DNA from: Symsagittifera roscoffensis
Lineage: Eukaryota; Xenacoelomorpha; Acoela; Convolutidae
Direction: 5' to 3'
Length of the DNA: 64,000 nt
Assembly: GCF_963678635.1 (NCBI RefSeq)
Contig: NC_087063.1
Span: forward strand, 40,374,759 to 40,438,758
Position 1 is the stretch's first letter. The number at the start of each line of letters is the position of its first letter. Shown here piece by piece: positions 41,458-54,606 of this stretch. Under the pieces are notes generated by a model. The model was not told where the DNA came from, did not search any database, and worked only from the letters and a program-made list of their open reading frames with translations. A program made the translations under genes and the position numbers.

Positions 41458-43267
41458 TTTTGGCGCCCCACAAGGGACCGACGAAGACGCGAAGTCGGTC
41501 GACACGAGCTTCACCGAGGGACACAAGGGACGGTTAGTGCCCTGAGTGTTTGATAATTTGACGACATGAGTGCAAATAGAGTTGGCACTCAGCCAATAGA
41601 GTTTGCAGTTGGCAGTAAGAAGAGTTGGCAGTCAGTCAACAGAGTTTGCAGTTGGCAGTCAGCCAAAAGAGTTTGCAGTTGGCAGCCAGCCAATAGAGTT
41701 GGCACTTGGCAGAGTTGTTTCTCGGACAGTTTCCCCGACACGAATACCCACTTGGCCGAGTGAGCAATTGGCCAAAATTGGAAGTGTGCAGTTGGACGAG
41801 GAGTCTGTAAGCCGACAGAGTAGACATGCGAAAGAGCAGACTGGCAGAAGAAAGGCCTGTTTAGGTGTTCTGATTTTGACTTTTGGTCAAAGTGGAGCTG
41901 TGTTTTTCTCGAAACCCGAAGTTTTGGATATTTTCACGGTGTCGCCAATCTCCAATTAAAACTGTAAGAAGGTTCCATAACTTTTAAAACTCACCAATTG
42001 TGCTATAAATCTATATAAGATGTCATATAAGCTGAAATTTTCCGCAAGCTAGCTCCCGGTAATTTTTCTCAATATCCAAAATTTTTGGACAGTTCCGTTG
42101 AATTGAAATATACTACAGTCGGTACATAGAGAAACTGACTTGACATTTTTTATCGATACCAAAAATTTTTGGATATATGTGAACGGAATTTTAATCCGTG
42201 AAACTGGAACATTGACAAGAGGTACTGGACTAGTTTTTTGGATTGGTTTATGACTCGAACCCGCTGATCAAAATTTTCCGGAAATGTTTGTGAAAAAAGT
42301 AAAAATTGTCAAAAAATTTTCAAAAAGTCCCCAGAATTCTGCGAAACTGTGCTGTAAGATGACACACACCTTATGTTAAGTGGTCTGGTAGCAAAATATC
42401 AGGCAAATTAAGTTGAGTTTTTTCATCCTCAGGTTTCTTCCGAGTGTGTTGTTGTTCTGAAACTTAACCAATTTGACAAACTTAACAAATTTGATTCTGG
42501 TTAAGTTCAAATGTTCTGAAACTTAACCAGTTTGCCTAATCCCCCACCCACCTTTGGTGAAGCTGAAAGCCAGTTCGCTTCAAGTGAATCAAAAACATTT
42601 CTGCCCGTCCGATTATTGACTTCGTTGCGTGACAGTAATGTTAAGTGGTCAGGCACGGTGATATTAAGTGAGTTAGGTTGAATTCTTTCATCCTCAGGTT
42701 TACTCCGTGTGTGTTGTTGGAGTTCAACCGACCTACTTAATTTTCCAACCCCATTGGTACTTAAGCGTAACGTAGCCGTGGCATAGGTCCCTTAAGTGTA
42801 TGGTATTCATTCTAGAGGCTAGTTCCTTGGATCATGCGCTCCGAAAACTTCGCGCTCCGTCCCAGAAGCGCGTCAAAGATACTTGCTTTACAAAGCCAGG
42901 TTTAAGTTTGAACTTTAACGCTAGCGACTCTCAGAAAACAAAACAGTATTACCTCTATCACTAGTTGTCTCACCGCAACGACATTGTAGTTTGGCCTCCT
43001 TCCCTTGAGTTAAAGACTTTCCTCCTTCTAAGGCGTTATAGCGCCAATCTTAACATCCTTAAGACTCGTAAGAAGCGGAACCGCTACCATTCAAAGCTCG
43101 AAAAGCTATAAAAAATAGGCTTCAGGTAGAAGCTTTGAGTCGGCAAGTTCCCCCATCTTGTAAACTAATGTTGATATATTAATGTAAATTTAATTACGTA
43201 TCAAAACAGTATCCCATTTTATTGATTGTTTTCTATTTAAGGAGCATCCGTAAAATATTGTCAATTT

Positions 43268-45890
43268 GTGAAAAACATGGACAAAAAATTCCAAAATAAG
43301 ATACGCAAGTTATTTGAAACCCGTCCAAATCTAGAAAATGAGCTGCTTAAAGGTCACTCATTATTACTTGAGTGCATTGAGAACAATAGTAGCACCGCGA
43401 AAATTGATAATGCTAATTACAAATGTAAAATTGCGTTGGAAAAAGCTGTTGACGTAATTGAGCAATTAATTGGGCTAGCCGGGAAAACAAAAACCCTGAA
43501 AAAATTATTATTTAGCAAGACCTTTGGCTTAAGAAAGTAACCGAAATGAACGATAAAGTAATGCATGAAGCTCAGAGTTACAAGATGAGCCTTGAACCTT
43601 CGTCAATTTCAGCAGCCGGCATTACAGGGAGCAAAGGATCTTTACAACAAACTAGGTCTGAGACATTCTCATTCTCGCACAAAACAAGGGATTCAGAAGC
43701 ACGAGTATCTGAAAACAGGTCTAAGGTCTCTAATAAGTCTAGGGATAGTAGAAAGCTTGACTCACATAAGTCTTATAAATATGCTTCCACTCGTCATACG
43801 TCGACTGTTCGCACCATGTCATGAATTGAGAAACGGCATGAGTTAGCTTTAGTAATACGACGCCATGAGGAGCCGGAAAGGCAGTATCAACTACCTATAA
43901 GACTTAAAGAGCAAGAGAACCGTCTTAAGTTCGAACAAAGTCAGCTGGAACTAGAGCAATTGGCTGAAGGTCATAAAAAGCAACTAATTGAAAAGGAAAT
44001 TAAAGGGTTTGAACTTGAGTACAGTTCATCCGAGGTGAGCAAAAAGGTAGCGGAAAGTAACTCGACAGGAGTAAGTCAACCTACTTCTAAAGTAGCAACC
44101 GATCGGAATAATGATTGGGTAGACTCTGTTAGTTCACAAGCACCTCCTGACGTTGCTAGTGCGCCAGGTTTGCTGGCCTTCACTCATGTACCAATTTCGT
44201 CAGAACCGATGACTTCCGCCAACCTCTTTCATGCAATTCACAGCAGTAATGGTCATAACCATGGGTACACAGCATTGAGTGACGCTGGAATCCATAGTCA
44301 TGGAACCGGTTATGCCTCAATTTGGCAAGGCAAGCCTTTTGCCATTTTAAGCTTCTGCTCCATCTGTTTCAGTCCCAGATAACACTATGCATTCTAGTGC
44401 ACATGTTTCTGATGCACACGTGTAACCACCACCGTCTGCTGTTCCTTTACAGACCATGAGTTCGAACATAACTAACGGTAGTTTTGCCAACGGGCAACCG
44501 GAATCATTATCTTTCCCAATGTTACCGGCAAAACCCGGTACTGGTTTTGTTTCGTTGTCACCTGCATTTGCTGGTGGTGACCTCTCATCTTCTGGAGTAA
44601 ACCCACCGCCGGTTTTCCTTTCGGCACCTCATTACCATACGGCGCCAGTCCAGACTCAACATTATGTTCCCTTTGTACCGCATACTGAGTAACCTAATAT
44701 CAACGATTACTATACAAGTGATGCAAACTTATGGCGATTGGATGCTACAAATCCAATAGTCACGCCCGTTCAGTGTTGTAATGATGAAACGTTTTTTGCA
44801 ATGTGACAATTGTTCTCCCACCGTGTAACACCGCCGCCCCGTATACTAGTGGTGGAACTGTGTATTTTAATTCTCCACCAGTTCCACGCCAACAGGTTCT
44901 GCATTTTGACAATTATACTAATACTGGTTATCAGCCAGTCAACGAAGACTACGCACCGTCTTCCGCTTATCCGAACTAAAGTTGTTCATCGGATCGACCT
45001 CTCCCCGCTCGTGAATTGGCAGAATTATTGATGCATAGCCGCAAAGATCATCTTCGTGATTGGAAGTTAGCCCAGTTTGACGGCAACCCGTTAAACTGGC
45101 AGGAATGTTTTGGTCAATTTAAGTCCACCGTTGTTTCCGCTGTTCTCATGGATGATATAAAACTGACATACTTAAAAACACTCGTCACTGCAAAGCAAAA
45201 ACCGCAATTGCGGATCTTAGTTATACTGGCGTTATGTACAAGGATGCGCTGGCCACCTCGCAACGGAAGTTTGGGCAACCACACGCTTTTGTATGTGCGC
45301 ATCTTGATAAGCTGAATACTTTTCCTCAACTTAAGATGCAAAATTCGGAAAATTTCATTAGTTTCTCCTCTGCCATATCTGGTTTTGTAGCAGTTTTCAA
45401 ATCATTGTCATTCAACGATGATCTAAAGAGTGTTAACCTGTTAAGCCAAGCTGTTAGTAAACTTCCGCCTAACCTCAAGGAAGCTTGGTCAATGCATACT
45501 GTTAGGCATGATTGGCAGCGACCAACACTCTTAGACTTTAATAACTGGTTGAAAGAAAAGGCCGAGGGCATGAACGATTACGTGTACTTAACTCTAAGGC
45601 AAAAAACGAGGAACCAGTTGAACCAAAAACAACCAAAGGTTTTGCAGCCAATAGTCAGGTGACTAGTAAAGCTCAGGATAAGTTTAAGCTTCCGCCTTGC
45701 GTTTTGTGTACGGGTAGTCATGCATTGTAGAACTGTGCTGTTTTCACGTAAAAGAATGCTACTCTGCGAGCAAAAAACGTAGCTGAACAGAAACTTTGCT
45801 TCGCTTGCCTCAATACCAATCAAAGTTTCCGGCAATGTTCTAGAGCTAAAAAGTACCCGAAGCCAGAGTGCGATAGCACACATAATGTCT
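43268..45890 (+). pseudogene. BEL/Pao gag pseudogene, unit 2
   Basis: Same reading frames, stops and zinc-knuckle TAG as unit 1, with a few substitutions (for example Ile to Val in the DUF1759-like segment) and a one-base difference near 45630 that shifts the end of the last open piece. Confidence 0.8.
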
Positions 45891-46478
45891 TGCCCAACAG
45901 AATCCAATTCTAATTTTTTATCATGAAATACTTCTGGTGGAAAACTAGCCCGTACAACAGAAGATAAAAAATGTATTATACACAGGAAACCGCAGACGTT
46001 TACACCGACTTTCAAGAATATTTACATGGCTTCGTCGAATTTTTTGTTAGGCGAAGAAATTTTCTCTTAGAACACAAAAATGCCAAAACTCTTTTTTTAA
46101 AAGAAAAATTGAAAGTTTTGACATATAGGTGATTTTAAAGGGGGGCTGGGGTCAAACATATCTTCTTGCTCCTCAGGGGATCCACTCCGCCGACCCAAGG
46201 TGTCCCCTCTTTGTACTATTTTGAGATATCCATTTTTGGCAGACTGACTTTTAAAATTTTCTAAAGGTGCCTTGGGCGATAATATATACTAATTTTGAGG
46301 GGGTAGTCCGCGCCGGAAAAACGCGATTTTATGGTCAAAGTTTTCCAAAAAATGCATAAAAATGCTTTTTTGGTTTTTTTTTTTCAAAAATTTGCTAGCG
46401 CAGCTGGAATTATTCTAAAAATAGGGTCTTTAAAGTGAGGTCAGAGAAACAGTTTGGTCGACAAAAGAAAAGTCGAAA

Positions 46479-46946
46479 TAATGCAACGCAAATATAAGAC
46501 AGAGTATAGATGCATATGAAACAAGAGTATAAATGCATAAAATAAGAACACGTGGGCGAGCGGCCAAAGCTAAAGTAACCTAACGCCGACTATATAGACA
46601 TGACAGTTGACGTAGGTTCGGTTCCCCTACCTGCTCATGTATTAATAAACTAAAAAAAGGGTTATATCCTATTTTAACTGTTTTTGGTTCTACTTCGGTT
46701 CAGCCTTGATTAAGGCTGACCGCCAAAAAGAGCAATTTGTCTCAAGGACATTACCGACCGGTTCTTGTGGCTAGCTTGCGCCAATTTGTTTATTGGAGCT
46801 GAGGATTGGTGAGTTGATGAACTTGTTTTACAGCAAATTTTGGATGATATTATCAATATTGCCGATGAATTTTGTATTGCCGAGAATACGAATTTATTAT
46901 TGATTTTTTGATTTTAAATTCATCCTAGAGAGATTTAGCGAGCAAA
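46479..46946 (+). repeat. BEL/Pao LTR, unit 3
   Basis: Duplicate of the 33583 LTR; ends GAGCAAA like unit 1. Followed by the same primer-binding site. Confidence 0.85.
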
Positions 46947-48756
46947 TTTTGGCGCCCCACAAGGGACCGACGAAGACGCGAAGTCGGTCGACACGAGCTT
47001 CACCGAGGGACACAAGGGACGGTTAGTGCCCTGAGTGTTTGATAATTTGACGACATGAGTGCAAATAGAGTTGGCACTCAGCCAATAGAGTTTGCAGTTG
47101 GCAGTAAGAAGAGTTGGCAGTCAGTCAACAGAGTTTGCAGTTGGCAGTCAGCCAAAAGAGTTTGCAGTTGGCAGCCAGCCAATAGAGTTGGCACTTGGCA
47201 GAGTTGTTTCTCGGACAGTTTCCCCGACACGAATACCCACTTGGCCGAGTGAGCAATTGGCCAAAATTGGAAGTGTGCAGTTGGACGAGGAGTCTGTAAG
47301 CCGACAGAGTAGACAGGCGAAAGAGCAGACTGGCAGAAGAAAGGCCTGTTTAGGTGTTCTGATTTTGACTTTTGGTCAAAGTGGAGCTGTGTTTTTCTCG
47401 AAACCCGAAGTTTTGGATATTTTCACGGTGTCGCCAATCTCCAATTAAAACTGTAAGAAGGTTCCATAACTTTTAAAACTCACCAATTGTGCTATAAATC
47501 TATATAAGATGTCATATAAGCTGAAATTTTCCGCAAGCTAGCTCCCGGTAATTTTTCTCAATATCCAAAATTTTTGGACAGTTCCGTTGAATTGAAATAT
47601 ACTACAGTCGGTACATAGAGAAACTGACTTGACATTTTTTATCGATACCAAAAATTTTTGGATATATGTGAACGGAATTTTAATCCGTGAAACTGGAACA
47701 TTGACAAGAGGTACTGGACTAGTTTTTTGGATTGGTTTATGACTCGAACCCGCTGATCAAAATTTTCCGGAAATGTTTGTGAAAAAAGTAAAAATTGTCA
47801 AAAAATTTTCAAAAAGTCCCCAGAATTCTGCGAAACTGTGCTGTAAGATGACACACACCTTATGTTAAGTGGTCTGGTAGCAAAATATCAGGCAAATTAA
47901 GTTGAGTTTTTTCATCCTCAGGTTTCTTCCGAGTGTGTTGTTGTTCTGAAACTTAACCAATTTGACAAACTTAACAAATTTGATTCTGGTTAAGTTCAAA
48001 TGTTCTGAAACTTAACCAGTTTGCCTAATCCCCCACCCACCTTTGGTGAAGCTGAAAGCCAGTTCGCTTCAAGTGAATCAAAAACATTTCTGCCCGTCCG
48101 ATTATTGACTTCGTTGCGTGACAGTAATGTTAAGTGGTCAGGCACGGTGATATTAAGTGAGTTAGGTTGAATTCTTTCATCCTCAGGTTTACTCCGTGTG
48201 TGTTGTTGGAGTTCAACCGACCTACTTAATTTTCCAACCCCATTGGTACTTAAGCGTAACGTAGCCGTGGCATAGGTCCCTTAAGTGTATGGTATTCATT
48301 CTAGAGGCTAGTTCCTTGGATCATGCGCTCCGAAAACTTCGCGCTCCGTCCCAGAAGCGCGTCAAAGATACTTGCTTTACAAAGCCAGGTTTAAGTTTGA
48401 ACTTTAACGCTAGCGACTCTCAGAAAACAAAACAGTATTACCTCTATCACTAGTTGTCTCACCGCAACGACGTTGTAGTTTGGCCTCCTTCCCTTGAGTT
48501 AAAGACTTTCCTCCTTCTAAGGCGTTATAGCGCTAATCTTAACATCCTTAAGACTCGTAAGAAGCGGAACCGCTACCATTCAAAGCTCGAAAAGCTATAA
48601 AAAATAGGCTTCAGGTAGAAGCTTTGAGTCGGCAAGTTCCCCCATCTTGTAAACTAATGTTGATATATTAATGTAAATTTAATTACGTATCAAAACAGTA
48701 TCCCATTTTATTGATTGTTTTCTATTTAAGGAGCATCCGTAAAATATTGTCAATTT

Positions 48757-51380
48757 GTGAAAAACATGGACAAAAAATTCCAAAATAAGATACGCAAGTT
48801 ATTTGAAACCCGTCCAAATCTAGAAAATGAGCTGCTTAAAGGTCACTCATTATTACTTGAGTGCATTGAGAACAATAGTAGCACCGCGAAAATTGATAAT
48901 GCTAATTACAAATGTAAAATTGCGTTGGAAAAAGCTGTTGACGTAATTGAGCAATTAATTGGGCTAGCCGGGAAAACAAAAACCCTGAAAAAATTATTAT
49001 TTAGCAAGACCTTTGGCTTAAGAAAGTAACCGAAATGAACGATAAAGTAATGCATGAAGCTCAGAGTTACAAGATGAGCCTTGAACCTTCGTCAATTTCA
49101 GCAGCCGGCATTACAGGGAGCAAAGGATCTTTACAACAAACTAGGTCTGAGACATTCTCATTCTCGCACAAAACAAGGGATTCAGAAGCACGAGTATCTG
49201 AAAACAGGTCTAAGGTCTCTAATAAGTCTAGGGATAGTAGAAAGCTTGACTCACATAAGTCTTATAAATATGCTTCCACTCGTCATACGTCGACTGTTCG
49301 CACCATGTCATGAATTGAGAAACGGCATGAGTTAGCTTTAGTAATACGACGCCATGAGGAGCCGGAAAGGCAGTATCAACTACCTATAAGACTTAAAGAG
49401 CAAGAGAACCGTCTTAAGTTCGAACAAAGTCAGCTGGAACTAGAGCAATTGGCTGAAGGTCATAAAAAGCAACTAATTGAAAAGGAAATTAAAGGGTTTG
49501 AACTTGAGTACAGTTCATCCGAGGTGAGCAAAAAGGTAGCGGAAAGTAACTCGACAGGAGTAAGTCAACCTACTTCTAAAGTAGCAACCGATCGGAATAA
49601 TGATTGGGTAGACTCTGTTAGTTCACAAGCACCTCCTGACATTGCTAGTGCGCCAGGTTTGCTGGCCTTCACTCATGTACCAATTTCGTCAGAACCGATG
49701 ACTTCCGCCAACCTCTTTCATGCAATTCACAGCAGTAATGGTCATAACCATGGGTACACAGCATTGAGTGACGCTGGAATCCATAGTCATGGAACCGGTT
49801 ATGCCTCAATTTGGCAAGGCAAGCCTTTTGCCATTTTAAGCTTCTGCTCCATCTGTTTCAGTCCCAGATAACACTATGCATTCTAGTGCACATGTTTCTG
49901 ATGCACACGTGTAACCACCACCGTCTGCTGTTCCTTTACAGACCATGAGTTCGAACATAACTAACGGTAGTTTTGCCAACGGGCAACCGGAATCATTATC
50001 TTTCCCAATGTTACCGGCAAAACCCGGTACTGGTTTTGTTTCGTTGTCACCTGCATTTGCTGGTGGTGACCTCTCATCTTCTGGAGTAAACCCACCGCCG
50101 GTTTTCCTTTCGGCACCTCATTACCATACGGCGCCAGTCCAGACTCAACATTATGTTCCCTTTGTACCGCATACTGAGTAACCTAATATCAACGATTACT
50201 ATACAAGTGATGCAAACTTATGGCGATTGGATGCTACAAATCCAATAGTCACGCCCGTTCAGTGTTGTAATGATGAAACGTTTTTTGCAATGTGACAATT
50301 GTTCTCCCACCGTGTAACACCGCCGCCCCGTATACTAGTGGTGGAACTGTGTATTTTAATTCTCCACCAGTTCCACGCCAACAGGTTCTGCATTTTGACA
50401 ATTATACTAATACTGGTTATCAGCCAGTCAACGAAGACTACGCACCGTCTTCCGCTTATCCGAACTAAAGTTGTTCATCGGATCGACCTCTCCCCGCTCG
50501 TGAATTGGCAGAATTATTGATGCATAGCCGCAAAGATCATCTTCGTGATTGGAAGTTAGCCCAGTTTGACGGCAACCCGTTAAACTGGCAGGAATGTTTT
50601 GGTCAATTTAAGTCCACCGTTGTTTCCGCTGTTCTCATGGATGATATAAAACTGACATACTTAAAAACACTCGTCACTGCAAAGCAAAAACCGCAATTGC
50701 GGATCTTAGTTATACTGGCGTTATGTACAAGGATGCGCTGGCCACCTCGCAACGGAAGTTTGGGCAACCACACGCTTTTGTATGTGCGCATCTTGATAAG
50801 CTGAATACTTTTCCTCAACTTAAGATGCAAAATTCGGAAAATTTCATTAGTTTCTCCTCTGCCATATCTGGTTTTGTAGCAGTTTTCAAATCATTGTCAT
50901 TCAACGATGATCTAAAGAGTGTTAACCTGTTAAGCCAAGCTGTTAGTAAACTTCCGCCTAACCTCAAGGAAGCTTGGTCAATGCATACTGTTAGGCATGA
51001 TTGGCAGCGACCAACACTCTTAGACTTTAATAACTGGTTGAAAGAAAAGGCCGAGGGCATGAACGATTACGTGTACTTAACTCTAAGGCAAAAAACGAGG
51101 AACCAGTTGAACCAAAAACAACCAAAGGTTTTGCAGCCAATAGTCAGGTGACTAGTAAAGCTCAGGATAAGTTTAAGCTTCCGCCTTGCGTTTTGTGTAC
51201 GGGTAGTCATGCATTGTAGAACTGTGCTGTTTTCACGTAAAAGAATGCTACTCTGCGAGCAAAAAACGTAGCTGAACAGAAACTTTGCTTCGCTTGCCTC
51301 AATACCAATCAAAGTTTCCGGCAATGTTCTAGAGCTAAAAAGTACCCGAAGCCAGAGTGCGATAGCACACATAATGTCTT
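48757..51380 (+). pseudogene. BEL/Pao gag pseudogene, unit 3
   Basis: Same as units 1 and 2, and closest to unit 2 in the DUF1759-like region. This copy is followed by the protease and RT regions, so it holds the original gag-pol continuity. Confidence 0.8.
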
Positions 51381-54202
51381 GCTCCATGGAGCCAAAAAAA
51401 ATCTTTCCTCGGAATAAAAATAAAAAATTAAAATGTCTCAAGTAAGGCTGGAACAAACAAATCCAAGGAGAATACAAACACTTCCACCCATGCAGCTGTT
51501 AGTGATGTACAAGACCTTGAATCGTCTAAGGGGTTGTTGCCAATTGAAACACTTGGTGTATCCTCGGATCTAACCAGTCTCCTGACGTTGGTTATTTGTG
51601 ATAGTGCATCGACTCACTCTTAGGTGTCTTCGTCACTCGTTAATTGTCTCGGCTTAGTAGGGGAGCCCGTTAACTTGTCAACTAGCGGTTTCAATTCAAC
51701 CACCGTCTTTGAGACTCAGAGAGTCATGTTTACAGTTGCCTCCGAGAACCGAATAATAGTGATTTCGTATTCCCTCTGTGTGCATATGTTAAAGACAATA
51801 TTCGGATTGGTTCCGAATTAATCAATATTGCTGATTTGCAGAATAAATACATACAATTAGCATTTATTAAGCCTACTCAGTATACTTATGAGGACGTTGA
51901 AGTTATTATAGGATAAGATTACTACCACGCCATTAGACCCATTGAGTTCATCTTTGGAGATGATATTAAAAATCACCGTGTTCCGTTCGCCTACCGATAG
52001 GTTGGGTCATAAGTGGTCCGTTGTTGCCGTCCGTTGTTTCTACTTCTTCGTATTTCAAGTGTGTTGTTGAAGATTCTTCTTTGACCGACCAGATAAAATT
52101 CTGGTACGAGTTGGAATCTTATGGTGCTTTCAAACAAGTCGATGTCCGTTCCGCCGTGGATAAACATGCTTTATCACTCCTAAATTCTGAAACCGTTCAC
52201 AATGGCGAAAGATACATTGTGCCTATGATTTGGATTGATAGTAATGCCAGTCTACCAAATAACTATTACTCGTCACTCGCCCATTTTATAACATTGGAGA
52301 GAAGGTTAAGTAAAGACCCTGAACTGCGCGAAAGATACGCAGACACAATTAGAGAGGACATTAGGAAAAGCTATGTCGTTGCCGTCGAACAGCATGATCC
52401 ACGTAAGCGTTCCGATCGCGAGTGGTATCTTCCGCACCATCCGGTCGTAAATCCGAATAAACTGCGTAAGGTGCGCCGAGTCCTTAATGGGGCTTCTATG
52501 TTTCACGACACATTCTTAAATAAGTCCTTATTGGTGGGTCCGGACCTACTCCAAAAATTAGTTTTTGTCTTTTTGCGGTTCCGTTCAACACAAGTACGCC
52601 GTCTCGGCGGACACAGAGCGTATGTTTCTCCAGGTATGAGTCCTCGACCGTGATCAAATTTCGCTCTGCTTTTGTGGCGGGAGGATACCACGTCCGATGT
52701 GGTAGTCCACCACTACACTCGCCATATATTCGGCGCACGGGGTTCGCCTACGTGCGACAATTTCGCGTTGCAAAAAACAGCAACTCATAATGTGTCCCCA
52801 TACCCTGAGGCCGCATCAGTCGTAAATGAAAAAATTTACATGGACGATTTCTTGGATTTGTTCGAGAACGTTACCCGTGCAATTAAAATTAGCCGCGATT
52901 TGGTTTCGTTACTAAAGTTGGGAGGATTTAATTTGACTAAATTTGTCAATAAGGTTGATGAAATTACTTCAGCAATGAACCCCGAGGATTGCGAAACCTT
53001 GTCTTCACCAATCAAGGAAAATTTTTAACGGTGCCGAATAGTCATCACACGTCCTAGTTCTCAAGTGGGACTATGTGAAAGACACATTTGTTGTTAGCAG
53101 AGGCGTGGATCGTCCTCTCAATAAGGCAATAACTCATCGAACCGTCTTGAGTTTCGTCTCTTCTGTGTTTGACCCTGTTGGTTAGTAGCTCCATACACAA
53201 TTAGGGCCCGTCTTTGCTTAAAGATATTCGGAAAAACAGTGGCCAAAGTTGGGACGACAAATTGCCGGAAGACATCAGAGATAAGTTTCTCGAGTGGCAC
53301 TCCAGTCTCCCTCTCTTAGGGCAATTGACTATTCCCCGTTGTTACTTCAGAGAGCCTAAGGATCAAATTGAGCTCCACATGTTCGGTGATAGCTCGCAGG
53401 ACGTTTTCTGGGCGGTTGGATTTTTGCGTGCGCGACTCTCAAGTTCGAACAAAACTGAAATATCCTTCATCTTTGGTAAAGCTCGCGTATCGCCCATGAA
53501 AGGGCTATCTATACCAAAGCTAGAGCTTCAAGCTGCTCTGCTCGCCACACGGCTGAAAGATGATATAGTGACTGCCCTTAATGTCTGAATTAATCATGTC
53601 TACATGTGGACAGATAGTACTACAGTTTTGCAGTGGCTAAACTCCACTGAAAAACTACCTGTATTCGTCGCTAACCGTGTCGACGAAATCCTCGAATCGA
53701 CTACTATTGATGAGTGGCACCATGTTCTGAGCGGCAATAATCCAGCTGATACCGGTACGCGGGGGATTTATTCGGAAGCCCTCAAGGATAGCAGCTGGGT
53801 TATTGGTCCGAGCATTCTCAGGACTACTGATTGGCCGTTTATACCCGACGAACGTGTGATCAATGAAATTCGTTTGAAGGGTCCTTCTTGTGATGTTGAT
53901 AATTGCGTGGAGACATCATCTTCCTTCGTCACCAATGTCACATCCATTAAACATCCCGAATACGGGTCCAATTGGGAAAGGTTCATTTCCTTTACGAGAT
54001 ATAAAAGAGTAGTCGCTTTTATGTTGAGGATGCTGCCTTCATATAAGCATTTTCGCGGTAAGGACTTACGAATCACCGACCCCCTTGAACTTGATATTGC
54101 AGAAAGCAAACTGATTCATCTTGCTCAGATGGAATCCTTCCCCGTTGAATCAAAAACACCCTCCACTGACAAACCTACTAACAATAGTAGTAAAATTGCC
54201 AC
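51381..54202 (+). pseudogene. BEL/Pao protease-RT-RNase H region, first copy
   Basis: 51624-51821 resembles the DUF1758 protease. 52021-52653 is the RT N-terminal part (WYLPHHPVVNPNKLRKVRRV). 52672-53028 carries the RT active site YMDD. 53214-53588 and 53604-54180 are RNase H and linker (WTDSTTVLQWL, NNPADTGTRGI). Frameshifts lie near 51900, 52653, 53030 and 53180. A TGA at 53586-53588 is absent from the second copy (TGC). It ends abruptly at a duplication junction back into gag (54202/54203). Confidence 0.85.
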
Positions 54203-54606
54203 AGCTTGGTCAATGCATACTGTTAGGCATGATTGGCAGCGACCAACACTCTTAGACTTTAATAACTGGTTGAAAGAAAAGGCCGAGGGCATGAAAGATT
54301 ACGTGTACTTTACTCTAAGGCAAAAAACGAGGAACCAGTTGAACCAAAAACAACCAAAGTTTTTGCAGCCAATAGTCAGGTGACTAGTAAAGCTCAGGAT
54401 AAGTTTAAGCTTCCGCCTTGCGTTTTGTGTAAGGGTAGTCATGCATTGTAGAACTGTGCTGTTTTCACGTAAAAGAATGCTACTCTGCGAGCAAAAAACG
54501 TAGCTGAACAGAAACTTTGCTTCGCTTGCCTCAATACCAATCAAAGTTTCCGGCAATGTTCTAGAGCTAAAAAGTACCCGAAGCCAGAGTGCGATAGCAC
54601 ACATAA
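54203..54606 (+). pseudogene. Extra fragment of Pao gag end (fourth copy)
   Basis: Repeats the end of the DUF1759-like region and the zinc knuckles, with the same TAG after CATGCATTG. It is fused in frame to the end of the RNase H reading frame at 54202/54203 by the duplication, producing a chimeric open frame 53604-54383 that is only a rearrangement product. Confidence 0.85.

Larger units (their letters stand above)
38484..45912 (+). repeat. Tandem duplication unit 2
   Basis: Nearly identical to unit 1, with scattered substitutions and single-base indels, including shared premature stops. It ends with ~25 bases of the next unit start (GCCCAACAGAATCCAATTCT) before jumping forward. Confidence 0.95.
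45913..51380 (+). repeat. Tandem duplication unit 3 (internal deletion)
   Basis: Matches unit 2 at a spacing of 5,489 bp starting from the position equivalent to about 40424. It is therefore a third unit that lost ~1.9 kb covering the PLA2 exon copy. It continues past 51380 into Pao sequence (GCTCCATGGAGCC) absent from units 1 and 2, the original continuation of the element. Confidence 0.9.

Noticed and set aside
53604-54383. 259-aa RNase H-gag fusion as a novel gene
   Set aside because: Created by the duplication junction at 54202/54203 within a dead element.
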